A stretch of DNA of 40,612 nucleotides from positions 1 through 40,612 of the forward strand of contig CAZMUZ010000022.1 in assembly GCA_964569315.1 (NCBI GenBank), in the 5' to 3' direction. Source of the stretch: CADEFF01 sp964569315 (GTDB lineage: Bacteria > Pseudomonadota > Alphaproteobacteria > Dongiales > Dongiaceae). A program made the translations under genes and the position numbers. This document shows, piece after piece, positions 1 through 8,027 of this stretch. Numbering within the stretch: the first letter of the stretch is position 1; every line of letters begins with the position of its first letter. Below the pieces are notes generated by a model, which saw only the letters and a program-made list of their open reading frames with translations, had not been told where the DNA came from and did not search any database.

Positions 1-131
1 CGCTGCCGCCGGTGAAGATCCATTGCTCGGTGCTGGCCGAGGACGCCATCAAGGCGGCGATCCGCGACTACCGCGAGAAGAACGGCCAGGCTGCGGCGGC
101 GCAGCCCGCTGCCGAGGCGGCGGCTCGCTGA
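1..131 (+). CDS. iscU: Fe-S cluster scaffold protein IscU, 3' end only
   Basis: The window opens inside this gene; reading from base 3 gives LPPVKIHCSVLAEDAIKAAI and then an Ala/Gln-rich tail ending at TGA 129-131. LPPVK is the known recognition motif on IscU for the chaperone HscA, and the Cys three residues later is one of the conserved cluster ligands. IscU is the scaffold on which [2Fe-2S] clusters are built from IscS-derived sulfur. The following genes iscA, hscB, hscA, fdx and iscX, in standard order, confirm the identity. The Ala-rich extension (about 15 residues) is longer than in E. coli IscU. Confidence 0.93.
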   Translation, partial: LPPVKIHCSVLAEDAIKAAIRDYREKNGQAAAAQPAAEAAAR

Positions 132-178
132 GCCGGCAGGGCATGGACGGATCTCTCAAGGGCATCGGCGGCAAGACC

Positions 179-523
179 ATGGCGCGACCGCGACCGCAAG
201 CGATCAACGTCACCGAGCGTGCGGCGGAGCGCGTCAAGGCGCTGCTCTCCTCGCGCGGCAAGCCGAGCTTCGGCGTGCGGATCGGCATCCGCACCAAGGG
301 CTGCTCCGGGCTTTCCTACACGCTCGAGTTCGCCGACGAGAAGGGACCGCTCGACGAGGTGGTCGAGGCGCATGGCGTCACCCTGCTGATCGATCCGAAG
401 GCCACCATGTTCATCCTCGGCACCGAGATGGACTATGTCGAGGAGAAGCTGCAGTCCGGGTTCGTCTTCACCAACCCGAACGAAAAAGGCCGGTGCGGCT
501 GCGGCGAGTCGTTCCACGTCTAA
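179..523 (+). CDS. iscA: Iron-sulfur cluster assembly protein IscA
   Basis: A-type carrier protein of 114 residues that delivers Fe-S clusters or iron to target proteins. The three conserved ligand cysteines are visible: C42 in KGCSGLSY and C106 and C108 in GRCGCGESF at the C-terminus. I chose ATG 179 because the family fold begins a few residues later (INVTERAAERVK) and the family is usually about 107 residues. An in-frame ATG at 143, preceded by GGCAGGG, is a possible alternative that would add 12 residues. It lies 47 bases after iscU and is presumably co-transcribed with it. Confidence 0.94.
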   Translation: MARPRPQAINVTERAAERVKALLSSRGKPSFGVRIGIRTKGCSGLSYTLEFADEKGPLDEVVEAHGVTLLIDPKATMFILGTEMDYVEEKLQSGFVFTNPNEKGRCGCGESFHV

Positions 524-597
524 GCCCGGCCCGAACTTCCCACGCGATGCGAGACGGGGCGGCAGGACCGCCCGCTTGCCTTTTTGACGGGATCGAG

Positions 598-1251
598 ATG
601 CAGAAAGAATCCAGCATGACGGAGGCGGCCGGCGGCGACAGCGGCGCGCCGCACGCCTGCTGGTCCTGTCACGGGCCGATCACGGCGGCCGCGCTGTTCT
701 GCCATGTCTGCGGCGCGGTGCAGCCGCCCCGGCAGCACGACGCCTTCGCCCGGCTCGGCTTTCCGGGGCGCTTCGAGATCGACGCGGCCGAGATCGACAA
801 GCGCTATCGCGGGCTGCAGCAGCGGCTGCATCCCGATCGCTTCACCAAGCGCAGCCCGCGCGAGCGGGCCATCGCCGAAAGCCAGGCGATGAGCCTCAAC
901 GATGCCTACGAGACGCTGAAGGACCCGCTGAAGCGCGCGGCGCTGCTGCTGGAGCGCGCCGGCCGCAGCTCGCCCATCGGCGAGAACCGGACGATCCAGG
1001 ACCCCGCGCTCTTGATGGAGGCGATGGAGGTGCGCGAGGCGCTCGCCGCCGCGACCGACCTTGCGGCGGTCGAGGCGATCGGCAAGCGCGCGACGGCGGA
1101 AGACCGGCGCTGCATCGAGGCGCTCGGCGATGCGTTCGAGGCCGAGGATCTGGACAAGGCGAGCCATCAGCTCACCGCGCTCAAGTACTGGCGGAAGCTC
1201 GCGGAAGAGATTCGCGGGCGACGTGCGGCGATCGCGCACGGAGCCGGGTGA
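598..1251 (+). CDS. hscB: Fe-S assembly co-chaperone HscB with N-terminal cysteine finger
   Basis: J-type co-chaperone (about 217 residues) that binds IscU and stimulates the HscA ATPase. The J-domain has the HPD tripeptide at residues 78-80 (RLHPDRF), followed by the C-terminal three-helix IscU-binding domain. Before the J-domain there is CWSC (21-24) and CHVC (35-38), a probable metal-binding finger that is absent from E. coli HscB but known in mitochondrial HSC20 and some alphaproteobacteria. Start is ATG 598 or ATG 616; both keep the finger, and an AGAAAG purine stretch sits before 616. The stop TGA overlaps the hscA ATG (TGATG), implying translational coupling. Confidence 0.93.
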   Translation: MQKESSMTEAAGGDSGAPHACWSCHGPITAAALFCHVCGAVQPPRQHDAFARLGFPGRFEIDAAEIDKRYRGLQQRLHPDRFTKRSPRERAIAESQAMSLNDAYETLKDPLKRAALLLERAGRSSPIGENRTIQDPALLMEAMEVREALAAATDLAAVEAIGKRATAEDRRCIEALGDAFEAEDLDKASHQLTALKYWRKLAEEIRGRRAAIAHGAG

Positions 1252-3224
1252 TGCTGCTGCAGATCCATGAGCCGGGGCAGACGCCGACGCCCCATGCCAC
1301 GGAGCGCGGCGTCGCGATCGGCATCGATCTCGGCACGACGAACTCGGTCGTCGCCATCGCCACCGGCGAGATGCCGGAAGTGCTGCGCGACGAGAACGGC
1401 AAGGCGCTCGTCCCCTCCGTCGTCGCCTATGGCAAGGACGGATCGGTCGAGGTAGGCGAGGGCGCGCGTCGTCGTCTGCTCGACGATCCGGGTGCCGTGG
1501 TGGGCTCGATCAAGCGGCTGATGGGCCGGGCCGCCGGCGAGCTCAAGCAGCTCGGCGGCACCTTGCCCTACGAGGTCGAGCCGGCCGACGACCAGGGCGG
1601 CATGGTGCGCATCCGCATGCAGGGCCGACGCCTCTCGCCGGTGGAGGTCTCGGCCGAAATCCTGCGCGCGCTTCGCGCCCGCGCCGAAACCTCGCTCGGC
1701 CAGACCGTGACGGAAGCGGTCGTCACCGTGCCCGCCTATTTCGACGACGCCGCCCGCAGCGCCACCAAGGACGCGGCGCGGCTCGCCGGCCTCACCGTGT
1801 TGCGGCTGGTCAACGAGCCGACGGCCGCCGCGCTCGCCTACGGCCTGGACAAGGGCGCGGAGGGGCTCTACGCGATCTACGATCTCGGCGGCGGCACCTT
1901 CGACATCTCGCTGCTCCGTCTCGAGAAGGGCGTGTTCCAGGTACTCGCGACGGGCGGCGATGCGGCGCTTGGCGGCGACGATTTCGATCACCTGATCGCC
2001 GAGCGCTTCCTCGCCGAGCGCAAGGCGCAGGGGCTCGTCCATCGGCCCAGCATCGGCGAGGCGAAGCAGGTGCTTGCCGCGGTGCGTCTCGCCAAGGAAT
2101 GCCTGTCGACCCAGGAACGCGGCGAGTGGCGGATCGAGCTCGGCGGCGAGACGAGTTGCCATGTGCTCGATCGCGCAACGGTCGAAAGCCTCATCCGCCC
2201 GCTGCTGCGGCGGACGCTCGCCATCGCGGAAAGCGCGCTCGAGGATGCGGGTTTCCGTCCGACCGACGTCCAGGGCGTGGTGCTGGTCGGCGGCTCGACC
2301 CGCCTGCCGCTGGTGCGGCGCGAGCTCGAGACGCTTTTCGGTCGCAAGCCGCTTGCCGACATCGACCCCGACGAGGTGGTGGCGGTCGGTGCGGCCCTGC
2401 AGGCGCGGGCGCTGACGCGCGGCGAAGGCACGCTGCTGCTCGACGTCACGCCGCTCTCGCTCGGCATCGAGACCATGGGCGGGATCGTCGAGAAGGTGAT
2501 TCCGCGCAACTCGCCGATTCCCGTCGCCATGGCGCAGGAATTCACCACCTATCAGGACGGCCAGACCGGCATGCTGCTGCATGTGGTGCAGGGCGAACGC
2601 GAAACCGTCGCCGAATGCCGGTCGCTCGGCCGGTTCGAGCTCAAGGGCATTCCGCCGCTCACCGCCGGCGCCGCGCGCATCCGCGTCACCTTCGCCGTCG
2701 ATGCGGACGGGCTTTTGACGGTAAGCGCCGAGGAGAAGACCACCGGCGTCAGCGCGGCGATCGAGGTCAAGCCCTCCTACGGGCTCGGCGAGGACGAAAT
2801 GGCGCGGATGCTGCGCGAGAGCATGGAGCACGCGCAGGAAGACATGGAACGCCGGCTGCTCATCGAGGCGCGGGTCGAGGCCGAGCGGGTGCTGCTCGCG
2901 CTTGCGGCCGCCCTCAAGGCGGAAGGCGAGCTCGCCACGCCGGATGAGCGCGCGCAGCTCCAGAAGCTTGCCGGCGAAATCCGCAAGGCCGCGGCGGGCA
3001 CGGACCGCGATCTCATCAACGGCCTCGTCGAACGGCTCGAGGAAACGGGACGCCCCTTCGCCCAGCGGCGGGTCGATCGCGCGTTGCAGGGCGCGCTCGC
3101 CGGCCACCGGCTTGACGAGGTCGAGGCCGATATGGCACCCGATGCCCGCGCCGCCGCCAGATCCGGCTCTTCGGGAGCCGCCAAGACTTCATCGCGGGTG
3201 CCAGCGGCCCCTCGCAACGACTGA
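1251..3224 (+). CDS. hscA: Fe-S assembly Hsp70 chaperone HscA
   Basis: Specialised Hsp70 that, with HscB, releases clusters from IscU by binding its LPPVK motif. The nucleotide-binding domain shows the phosphate-1 motif IGIDLGTTNSVV (about residues 24-35), PAYFDDAAR, the phosphate-2 motif DLGGGTFDIS and the adenosine motif GGSTRLPLV; the substrate-binding domain follows LDVTPLSLGIETMGG. The protein is 657 residues, somewhat longer than the roughly 620 typical of HscA, because of a C-terminal tail rich in Ala, Ser and Arg. The ATG overlaps the hscB stop by one base; GTG at 1248 directly before it is also possible. Confidence 0.95.
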   Translation: MLLQIHEPGQTPTPHATERGVAIGIDLGTTNSVVAIATGEMPEVLRDENGKALVPSVVAYGKDGSVEVGEGARRRLLDDPGAVVGSIKRLMGRAAGELKQLGGTLPYEVEPADDQGGMVRIRMQGRRLSPVEVSAEILRALRARAETSLGQTVTEAVVTVPAYFDDAARSATKDAARLAGLTVLRLVNEPTAAALAYGLDKGAEGLYAIYDLGGGTFDISLLRLEKGVFQVLATGGDAALGGDDFDHLIAERFLAERKAQGLVHRPSIGEAKQVLAAVRLAKECLSTQERGEWRIELGGETSCHVLDRATVESLIRPLLRRTLAIAESALEDAGFRPTDVQGVVLVGGSTRLPLVRRELETLFGRKPLADIDPDEVVAVGAALQARALTRGEGTLLLDVTPLSLGIETMGGIVEKVIPRNSPIPVAMAQEFTTYQDGQTGMLLHVVQGERETVAECRSLGRFELKGIPPLTAGAARIRVTFAVDADGLLTVSAEEKTTGVSAAIEVKPSYGLGEDEMARMLRESMEHAQEDMERRLLIEARVEAERVLLALAAALKAEGELATPDERAQLQKLAGEIRKAAAGTDRDLINGLVERLEETGRPFAQRRVDRALQGALAGHRLDEVEADMAPDARAAARSGSSGAAKTSSRVPAAPRND

Positions 3225-3242
3225 GGACGGAGAGTTTCGACG

Positions 3243-3575
3243 ATGCCGAAGATGACCTTCATCAAGCCGGATGGCAGCCGGGTCGAAGTGGAAGCCCCGG
3301 TCGGCCTTTCGGTGCTCGAGATCGCGCATCGCAACAATCTCGACCTCGAGGGCGCCTGCGAAGGTTCGCTCGCCTGCTCGACCTGCCATGTCGTGGTCGA
3401 TCCGGAATGGTACGACGTGCTGAAGGAGCCGACGGAGGACGAGGAGGATATGCTCGACCTTGCCTTCGGCCTCACCCACACCTCGCGGCTCGGCTGCCAG
3501 ATCAAGATGACGGAAGAGCTCGACGGGCTCACCGTCACCCTGCCGGCCGGAACCCGCAACATGATGCTGGAGTAG
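3243..3575 (+). CDS. fdx: Adrenodoxin-type [2Fe-2S] ferredoxin, isc operon
   Basis: Ferredoxin of 110 residues that supplies electrons for cluster assembly on the Isc machinery. Cluster ligands are C39, C45 and C48 in the loop GACEGSLACSTCHV plus C85 in RLGCQI, the adrenodoxin spacing. The acidic helix after residue 60 (KEPTEDEEDMLD) is the usual partner-binding surface of the family. It starts 18 bases after hscA with a GGAGAG ribosome binding site. Length and operon position match Isc Fdx exactly. Confidence 0.95.
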   Translation: MPKMTFIKPDGSRVEVEAPVGLSVLEIAHRNNLDLEGACEGSLACSTCHVVVDPEWYDVLKEPTEDEEDMLDLAFGLTHTSRLGCQIKMTEELDGLTVTLPAGTRNMMLE

Positions 3576-3598
3576 CGGGCGGCATCGCCCCGATCCCC

Positions 3599-3799
3599 AT
3601 GCCCCTGCGCTGGACCGACGTCCATCTGATCGCCGCGGACCTGGAGGAACGCCATCCCGAGGCGGATGTCGTCAACCTTCGGTTTACCGATCTCTGGAAA
3701 TGGGTGCAGGAGTTACCGGATTTTAAGGACGATCCGCAACGCTCCAACGAGAAGATCCTCGAAGCCATCCAGATGGCATGGCTCGACGAGCGTCGCTAG
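3599..3799 (+). CDS. iscX: Fe-S assembly protein IscX
   Basis: Small acidic protein of 66 residues, last gene of the isc operon. IscX binds IscS and iron and modulates the rate of cluster formation. The sequence carries the family hallmarks: an N-terminal LRWTDVHLIA helix, LRFTDLWKWV, and a C-terminal DDPQRSNEKILEAIQMAWLD segment nearly identical to E. coli IscX. ATG 3599 lies 23 bases after the fdx stop. A longer reading in the same frame would begin inside fdx and is not needed. Confidence 0.93.
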   Translation: MPLRWTDVHLIAADLEERHPEADVVNLRFTDLWKWVQELPDFKDDPQRSNEKILEAIQMAWLDERR

Positions 3800-3830
3800 A
3801 TCGCCGGCCCCTAGACCCGAGGCAGAGACC

Positions 3831-5207
3831 ATGACTTCGCTGACCGAGACCGCGCCGCTTCCGGCGCCGGCCCGGGCGCATGCGCGCCTCATGGCGACGC
3901 CGCTCGGCGGCTGGCTGGCGCGCCCCTGGTTCGACAGCCTCGCGCTGGAAGGCCTGACCCGCGCCTATCTGCCGGCGTCGCGCGCCTGGGCGGCCGCGAT
4001 CGAGGCGGCCGGCTCGCCGGAGGCGTTCGCCGAGCAGCTCCGGCTCGCCGGCTCGCCGCGCATGCCGCGCCGGGGCCTTGCCCGCATTCACGGTCTCGCC
4101 GCGGGCTATGCCGAGGCCGACCGGCGCTGGACGGAGGCGCTCTTCGCGGGCGGAAGCGAAGACGCCGCGGCGCTCACGGCCGCCTGGCGACGGGCGAGCC
4201 ACCGGCTCATGACAGCGCGCGCCTACCTGCTACCCTTCAGCCTGCGCCGCCGGCTCGCGGCCGTGCGGTTCGACATCCCGTCGCCGGCCGAGGTTGCCGA
4301 TCGCTATGCGCGGCTCGCCGCCGATCCGGACGGCGCCTATCTGCTGCAGGAACCCTGGCCGGCGATCGAGCGGTCGGCGGCGATCGAGCGTGGCTGGGGC
4401 CGCGAATACTGGCTGCGCTTCGCAATCCCGCAGGAAGCGGGCGGATTCGCCTACGCGCATGTGTTCGAGCCGGGCGAAGCGGGCAATGTGCCGAGCTTCG
4501 TCTATGCCAATGGGCTCGGCGTCGAGGTCGAGGCCTATGACGACATCGCCGACGAGTTCTTTCCGCTCGTCGCGCGCGGCGTGCGGCTGGTGCGGCTGGA
4601 GCTTCCCTATCATGTGCGCCGCCGACAGGCGGGCTTCTATGGCGGCGAGCCTTTCCTCGCCCGCCAGCCGCTCGGCGGGCTCGATTTCTTCCAGAGCGCG
4701 GTCCGCGAATATGCGCGCCTCGTCGCCTGGTGCCGCGGCCTCGGCACGGGGCGCGTTGGAATCGGGGGCACCAGCCTCGGCGCCCTCACGGCGCAGCTTG
4801 TCGCAACCCATGCGCGGCACTGGCCGGGCGACTGCCGGCCAGACCTGCTTTTTCTCGTGACGACCAGCGCGCGCGTGGCGGCGCTCGGGTTCGAAAGCGC
4901 CCTCGCGAGGAAGACCGGCCTCGCCGCGGCCCTGGAGGCGGCGGGGTGGACCCCGCGCAAGATCGACGCCTTCGCGAGCCTTTCCGATCCCGGCGTGCGG
5001 GCGCCGCTGCCGGGGAAGGACATCCTCATGATGCTGGGCAACGTGGATCGCGTGACGCCGGCCGTCCGCGGCGCGCAGCTTGCCGAACTCTGGCGGCTGC
5101 CTTCGGAGAATCTCTTCTCCTATCGCCGCGGCCATTTTTCCGTGCCGCTGGGGCTGTTGCGGGACGCAGCACCGCTCGATCGTCTCGCCGAGCGGCTGAA
5201 GGGCTGA
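3831..5207 (+). CDS. Alpha/beta hydrolase fold protein
   Basis: Protein of 458 residues with an N-terminal helical region of about 190 residues and a C-terminal alpha/beta hydrolase fold. The nucleophile elbow is GGTSLGALT with Ser315 as the predicted nucleophile; a candidate acid lies in MLGNVDRVTP and the candidate histidine in RRGHFSVPLG near the end. No signal peptide or membrane segment is evident. Start ATG 3831 follows GGCAGAGACC; a longer in-frame extension would overlap iscX and is unlikely. It begins 31 bases after iscX and could be read through from the isc operon, but nothing ties its function to Fe-S assembly. Substrate unknown. Confidence 0.75.
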   Translation: MTSLTETAPLPAPARAHARLMATPLGGWLARPWFDSLALEGLTRAYLPASRAWAAAIEAAGSPEAFAEQLRLAGSPRMPRRGLARIHGLAAGYAEADRRWTEALFAGGSEDAAALTAAWRRASHRLMTARAYLLPFSLRRRLAAVRFDIPSPAEVADRYARLAADPDGAYLLQEPWPAIERSAAIERGWGREYWLRFAIPQEAGGFAYAHVFEPGEAGNVPSFVYANGLGVEVEAYDDIADEFFPLVARGVRLVRLELPYHVRRRQAGFYGGEPFLARQPLGGLDFFQSAVREYARLVAWCRGLGTGRVGIGGTSLGALTAQLVATHARHWPGDCRPDLLFLVTTSARVAALGFESALARKTGLAAALEAAGWTPRKIDAFASLSDPGVRAPLPGKDILMMLGNVDRVTPAVRGAQLAELWRLPSENLFSYRRGHFSVPLGLLRDAAPLDRLAERLKG

Positions 5208-5211
5208 CCCT

Positions 5212-6357
5212 TCAGGCCTCGAGCCGCCGGCAGATATAGCGGTTCAGGTCGTAGGTGAACCGCTCGAGGTAGGAGAGCCGCCCCGGCACCGCCAGCGGCG
5301 AGGCGAGCGCCGGATAGAGGCCTTCGAGGGTCACCCGATCCTCGGCGTTGATCGCGTCGAAGGTCGCCTTTCGCTCGGCGACGAACGCGTCCCAGTCATT
5401 GACCTCGGCCAGGAACTCCGGCGCGTAGGAGAGGCCGAACCGCACCTTCACCTCGCCCGCGCCGCTCGGCAGCAGCGACAGGGACCAGAGATGGTCCGGC
5501 GCCAGGGTGATGACGTGGGACGGGTAGATGCAGATCATCAGGGAGGTACGCCGCCAGCGCCCCTCGAGACGGCTGTTGCCCGGATGGGCGAGGCCGCGCG
5601 GCGAGCTCTCGCCGCGGACATAGGCGTGCGAATGGTATGCGTCGCCGCTCTCGAAATGCTCCGAGAATTCGGCGTCGGCATAGATGCCGATCGTCGTGCG
5701 ATGCACGAAGGGGACGTGATAGTCCTCCATGTAGTTCTCGGCGAGCGACTTCCAGTTGGTTCTCCAGACCATCTCTTCCTGGAGCACGCCGCCATAGTCC
5801 GGTGCGCCATAGGGCTCGATCACGCGGTCGAGGGCGGCGAGCCGCGGGGCGAGCGGCGGCGTCTCCGGGTCGAGCGTGACATAGATCCAGCCCTGCCAGA
5901 GCTCGGTGCGAAGGTCGGGAAGCCGGTGCGCCGCCGGATCGAACCCCGGCGTCCGGTCCATATGGGCGGCGCCGACGAGCTGCCCTTTCAGATTGTAGGT
6001 CCAGGCGTGATAGGGGCAGGTGATGCGGCCGCCGCAATTGCCGTGCCCGTCGAGGAGCCGCATCATCCGATGCAGGCAGACGTTGGAGAAGCTGCGGATC
6101 GTTCTCGTCTTGTCGCGGAGCGTGACGATCGGCACGCCGGCGATGTCGGTCGTCAGGTAGTCGCCGATCTTCGGCAGATCGTCGGTGCGGCCGACGCAGA
6201 CCCACGCCTTGCGGAAGAGCTTCTCGGCTTCGAGCGCTGCGAATTCGGGCGAGATGTAGGCGGCGGCGGGGAAGCCGAGGGCCTCGGAGAAGGGCCGCGC
6301 CGCATTGGCGGCAAGCTCGCCGAGAAGGGCGGATAGCCGCGTCTTGGGGTCCGTCAT
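5212..6357 (-). CDS. Rieske non-heme iron oxygenase, alpha subunit (quaternary-amine type)
   Basis: Ring-hydroxylating-type oxygenase of 381 residues. The N-terminal Rieske domain binds [2Fe-2S] through C94, H96, C114 and H117 (NVCLHRMM and ITCPYHAWTY). The catalytic domain has the iron-binding stretch AENYMEDYHVPFVH (206-219), with H214 and H219 as ligands. The residue that bridges the two metal sites appears to be Glu211 (spacing NYxEx-YH), as in carnitine oxygenase CntA and related quaternary-ammonium enzymes, rather than the Asp of aromatic dioxygenases. I therefore infer an N-methylated amine substrate. No reductase partner is in the window. It is convergent with the hydrolase, with four bases between the stops. 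Confidence 0.85.
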   Translation of the reverse strand: MTDPKTRLSALLGELAANAARPFSEALGFPAAAYISPEFAALEAEKLFRKAWVCVGRTDDLPKIGDYLTTDIAGVPIVTLRDKTRTIRSFSNVCLHRMMRLLDGHGNCGGRITCPYHAWTYNLKGQLVGAAHMDRTPGFDPAAHRLPDLRTELWQGWIYVTLDPETPPLAPRLAALDRVIEPYGAPDYGGVLQEEMVWRTNWKSLAENYMEDYHVPFVHRTTIGIYADAEFSEHFESGDAYHSHAYVRGESSPRGLAHPGNSRLEGRWRRTSLMICIYPSHVITLAPDHLWSLSLLPSGAGEVKVRFGLSYAPEFLAEVNDWDAFVAERKATFDAINAEDRVTLEGLYPALASPLAVPGRLSYLERFTYDLNRYICRRLEA

Positions 6358-6519
6358 GCCGCGCTCCCCGGATGGTCGCAGCCTTGCCCGTTGCGAACCG
6401 GCCGGCGCGGCCGAAAGCTTCGGCGACCGGCGATCGGACTGTCAAGCAAACCGGCGGAAACGCGCTCGAGGCGCCGGAATCGGTCAGAATCTCGGCTCAT
6501 CCGGCCGCTTTCCCGATGC

Positions 6520-6548
6520 CTGACAAGCCGGGGCTCAGGCTCTATATT
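6520..6548 (+). promoter_or_regulatory. Sigma-70-type promoter for mnmA, apparently leaderless
   Basis: A CTGACA -35 box at 6520-6525 and a TATATT -10 box at 6543-6548 are separated by 17 bases. The -10 box ends seven bases before the mnmA ATG, so transcription should start at or one base before the A of the start codon. The intervening CCGCGCC has no Shine-Dalgarno sequence, which fits a leaderless message. Confidence 0.55.
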
Positions 6549-6555
6549 CCGCGCC

Positions 6556-7701
6556 ATGAACCCGAGCGACCCCTCCCTCGCAGGCCTCGGCCGCGGCGAC
6601 CGCATCGTCGTGGCCATGTCCGGCGGCGTCGACAGCGCGGTGACCGCGGCCCTCATGGTCGAGGCCGGGTTCGAGGTGGTCGGCGTGACCCTGCAGCTCT
6701 ACGACCACGGCGCGGCGGTGGGGCGCAAGGGCGCCTGCTGCGCCGGGCAGGACATCTACGATGCGCGGCGCGTCGCCGATCGGCTCGGCATCGATCATTT
6801 CGTGCTCGACTACGAGACGCGCTTCCGCAATGCGGTGATGGAGGATTTCGCGGCGAGCTACGTCGCCGGCGAGACGCCGATCCCCTGCGTGCGCTGCAAC
6901 GAGCGCGTGAAGTTCGGCGATCTGCTCGCGACCGCGCGCGATCTGGGCGCGAAGGCGCTGGCCACGGGTCACTATGCGCGCCGCCTCCCCGGGGCCGCCG
7001 GACCCGAACTGCATCGGGCCGTCGATGACGGTCGCGATCAGAGCTATTTCCTCTTCGCGACCACCGCGGCGCAGCTCGATTTCCTGCGCTTCCCGCTGGG
7101 CGGGCTCGAGAAGCGCGAAACCCGCGCCCTGGCGGAGCGTCTGTCGCTGCCGGTCGCCGCCAAGCCCGACAGCCAGGATATCTGCTTCGTGCCGAGCGGC
7201 GGCTACGCGGCCGTGATCGAGAAGCTGAAGCCGGGCGCTGCCGAGGCGGGCGAGATCGTCCATGTCGATGGGCGCGTGCTCGGGCGCCATCGCGGCATCG
7301 TTCATTTCACGGTCGGGCAGCGGCGCGGCATCGGCATCGCGGAGAGCGCCGCCGACGGCGAGCCGCTTTATGTCGTGCGTCTCGATCCCGCGCGCGCGCG
7401 CGTGGTGGTCGGCCCCCGGGCGGCGCTTGCGGTTCGCGGGCTGGCGGTCGCCGGACTCAACTGGCTCGGCGGCGCCGAGGCGAACGGGTCCCTGCCGGTC
7501 ATGGCGAAGCTGCGCTCCATGAGTGCGCCGGTGGCGGCGACCCTGGTCCGCGGCGTCGACGGCAATGCGGATGTCCGATTCGAGGCTCCGCAGTTCGGCG
7601 TCGCGCCCGGCCAGGCTTGCGTCCTCTATGACGGCAGCCGCGTGCTCGGCGGCGGCTGGATCCGGCGGCAGGCGGACCTCTTGGCTTCGGAGGCGGCATG
7701 A
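6556..7701 (+). CDS. mnmA: tRNA 2-thiouridylase MnmA
   Basis: ATP-dependent tRNA-specific 2-thiouridylase (381 residues), which puts sulfur on U34 of the Lys, Glu and Gln tRNAs. The adenylating PP-loop is AMSGGVDSAVTA (SGGVDS at 22-27). The two catalytic cysteines are C114 in PCVRCNERVKF and C210 in DSQDICFV. The C-terminal beta-barrel RNA-binding domain contains HFTVGQRRGIGI. The ATG follows directly on a strong promoter with no ribosome binding site. The sulfur comes from IscS in other bacteria, so its presence near the isc operon is sensible, but the two are not in one transcription unit. Confidence 0.95.
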   Translation: MNPSDPSLAGLGRGDRIVVAMSGGVDSAVTAALMVEAGFEVVGVTLQLYDHGAAVGRKGACCAGQDIYDARRVADRLGIDHFVLDYETRFRNAVMEDFAASYVAGETPIPCVRCNERVKFGDLLATARDLGAKALATGHYARRLPGAAGPELHRAVDDGRDQSYFLFATTAAQLDFLRFPLGGLEKRETRALAERLSLPVAAKPDSQDICFVPSGGYAAVIEKLKPGAAEAGEIVHVDGRVLGRHRGIVHFTVGQRRGIGIAESAADGEPLYVVRLDPARARVVVGPRAALAVRGLAVAGLNWLGGAEANGSLPVMAKLRSMSAPVAATLVRGVDGNADVRFEAPQFGVAPGQACVLYDGSRVLGGGWIRRQADLLASEAA

Positions 7702-8003
7702 GCGACCTCGATGCGGTGACGCAACTGCTCGCGGCAAAGGTCCGCACGCTGCGGCCGCTCGGCTATCGGCTGAAGCTGGTGCTGGACGAAGGCGGGGTCG
7801 TGATGTGGGACGGCACCGGCCCGACGGCCCTGGTCAGCAACGAGGACGGCGAGGTCGACACGACGCTCCGCATCTCGAGCGCCAACGCCAAGGCGATGCT
7901 GGAGGGGCGGCTCGATCCGACGCTCGCCTACATGACCGGCAAGCTCAAGGTCGACGGCAAGCTCGGCGTCGCCATGAAGATCGCCTCGATGCTGGGCGAC
8001 TGA
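7698..8003 (+). CDS. SCP2 sterol-binding-domain protein
   Basis: Small protein of 101 residues resembling the SCP2/sterol carrier fold: an amphipathic N-terminal helix, a beta-strand region containing LKLVLDEGGVVMWDG, then TTLRISSANAKAMLEGRLDP and the closing MTGKLKVDGKLGVAMKIASML, which is the classic SCP2 C-terminal pattern. Such stand-alone domains bind lipids or acyl-CoA in a hydrophobic tunnel; the ligand here is unknown. The ATG overlaps the mnmA stop (ATGA), so it is translated from the mnmA message. The functional link to tRNA thiolation is not evident. Confidence 0.8.
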   Translation: MSDLDAVTQLLAAKVRTLRPLGYRLKLVLDEGGVVMWDGTGPTALVSNEDGEVDTTLRISSANAKAMLEGRLDPTLAYMTGKLKVDGKLGVAMKIASMLGD

Positions 8004-8027
8004 GCCCGAAAACTTGATCTTTGCGAC

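Noticed and set aside
1167..3107. A 646-codon open frame on the minus strand across hscA
   Set aside because: It is the antisense shadow of hscA in GC-rich DNA; the product is low-complexity Arg/Ala/Leu sequence without any family motif.
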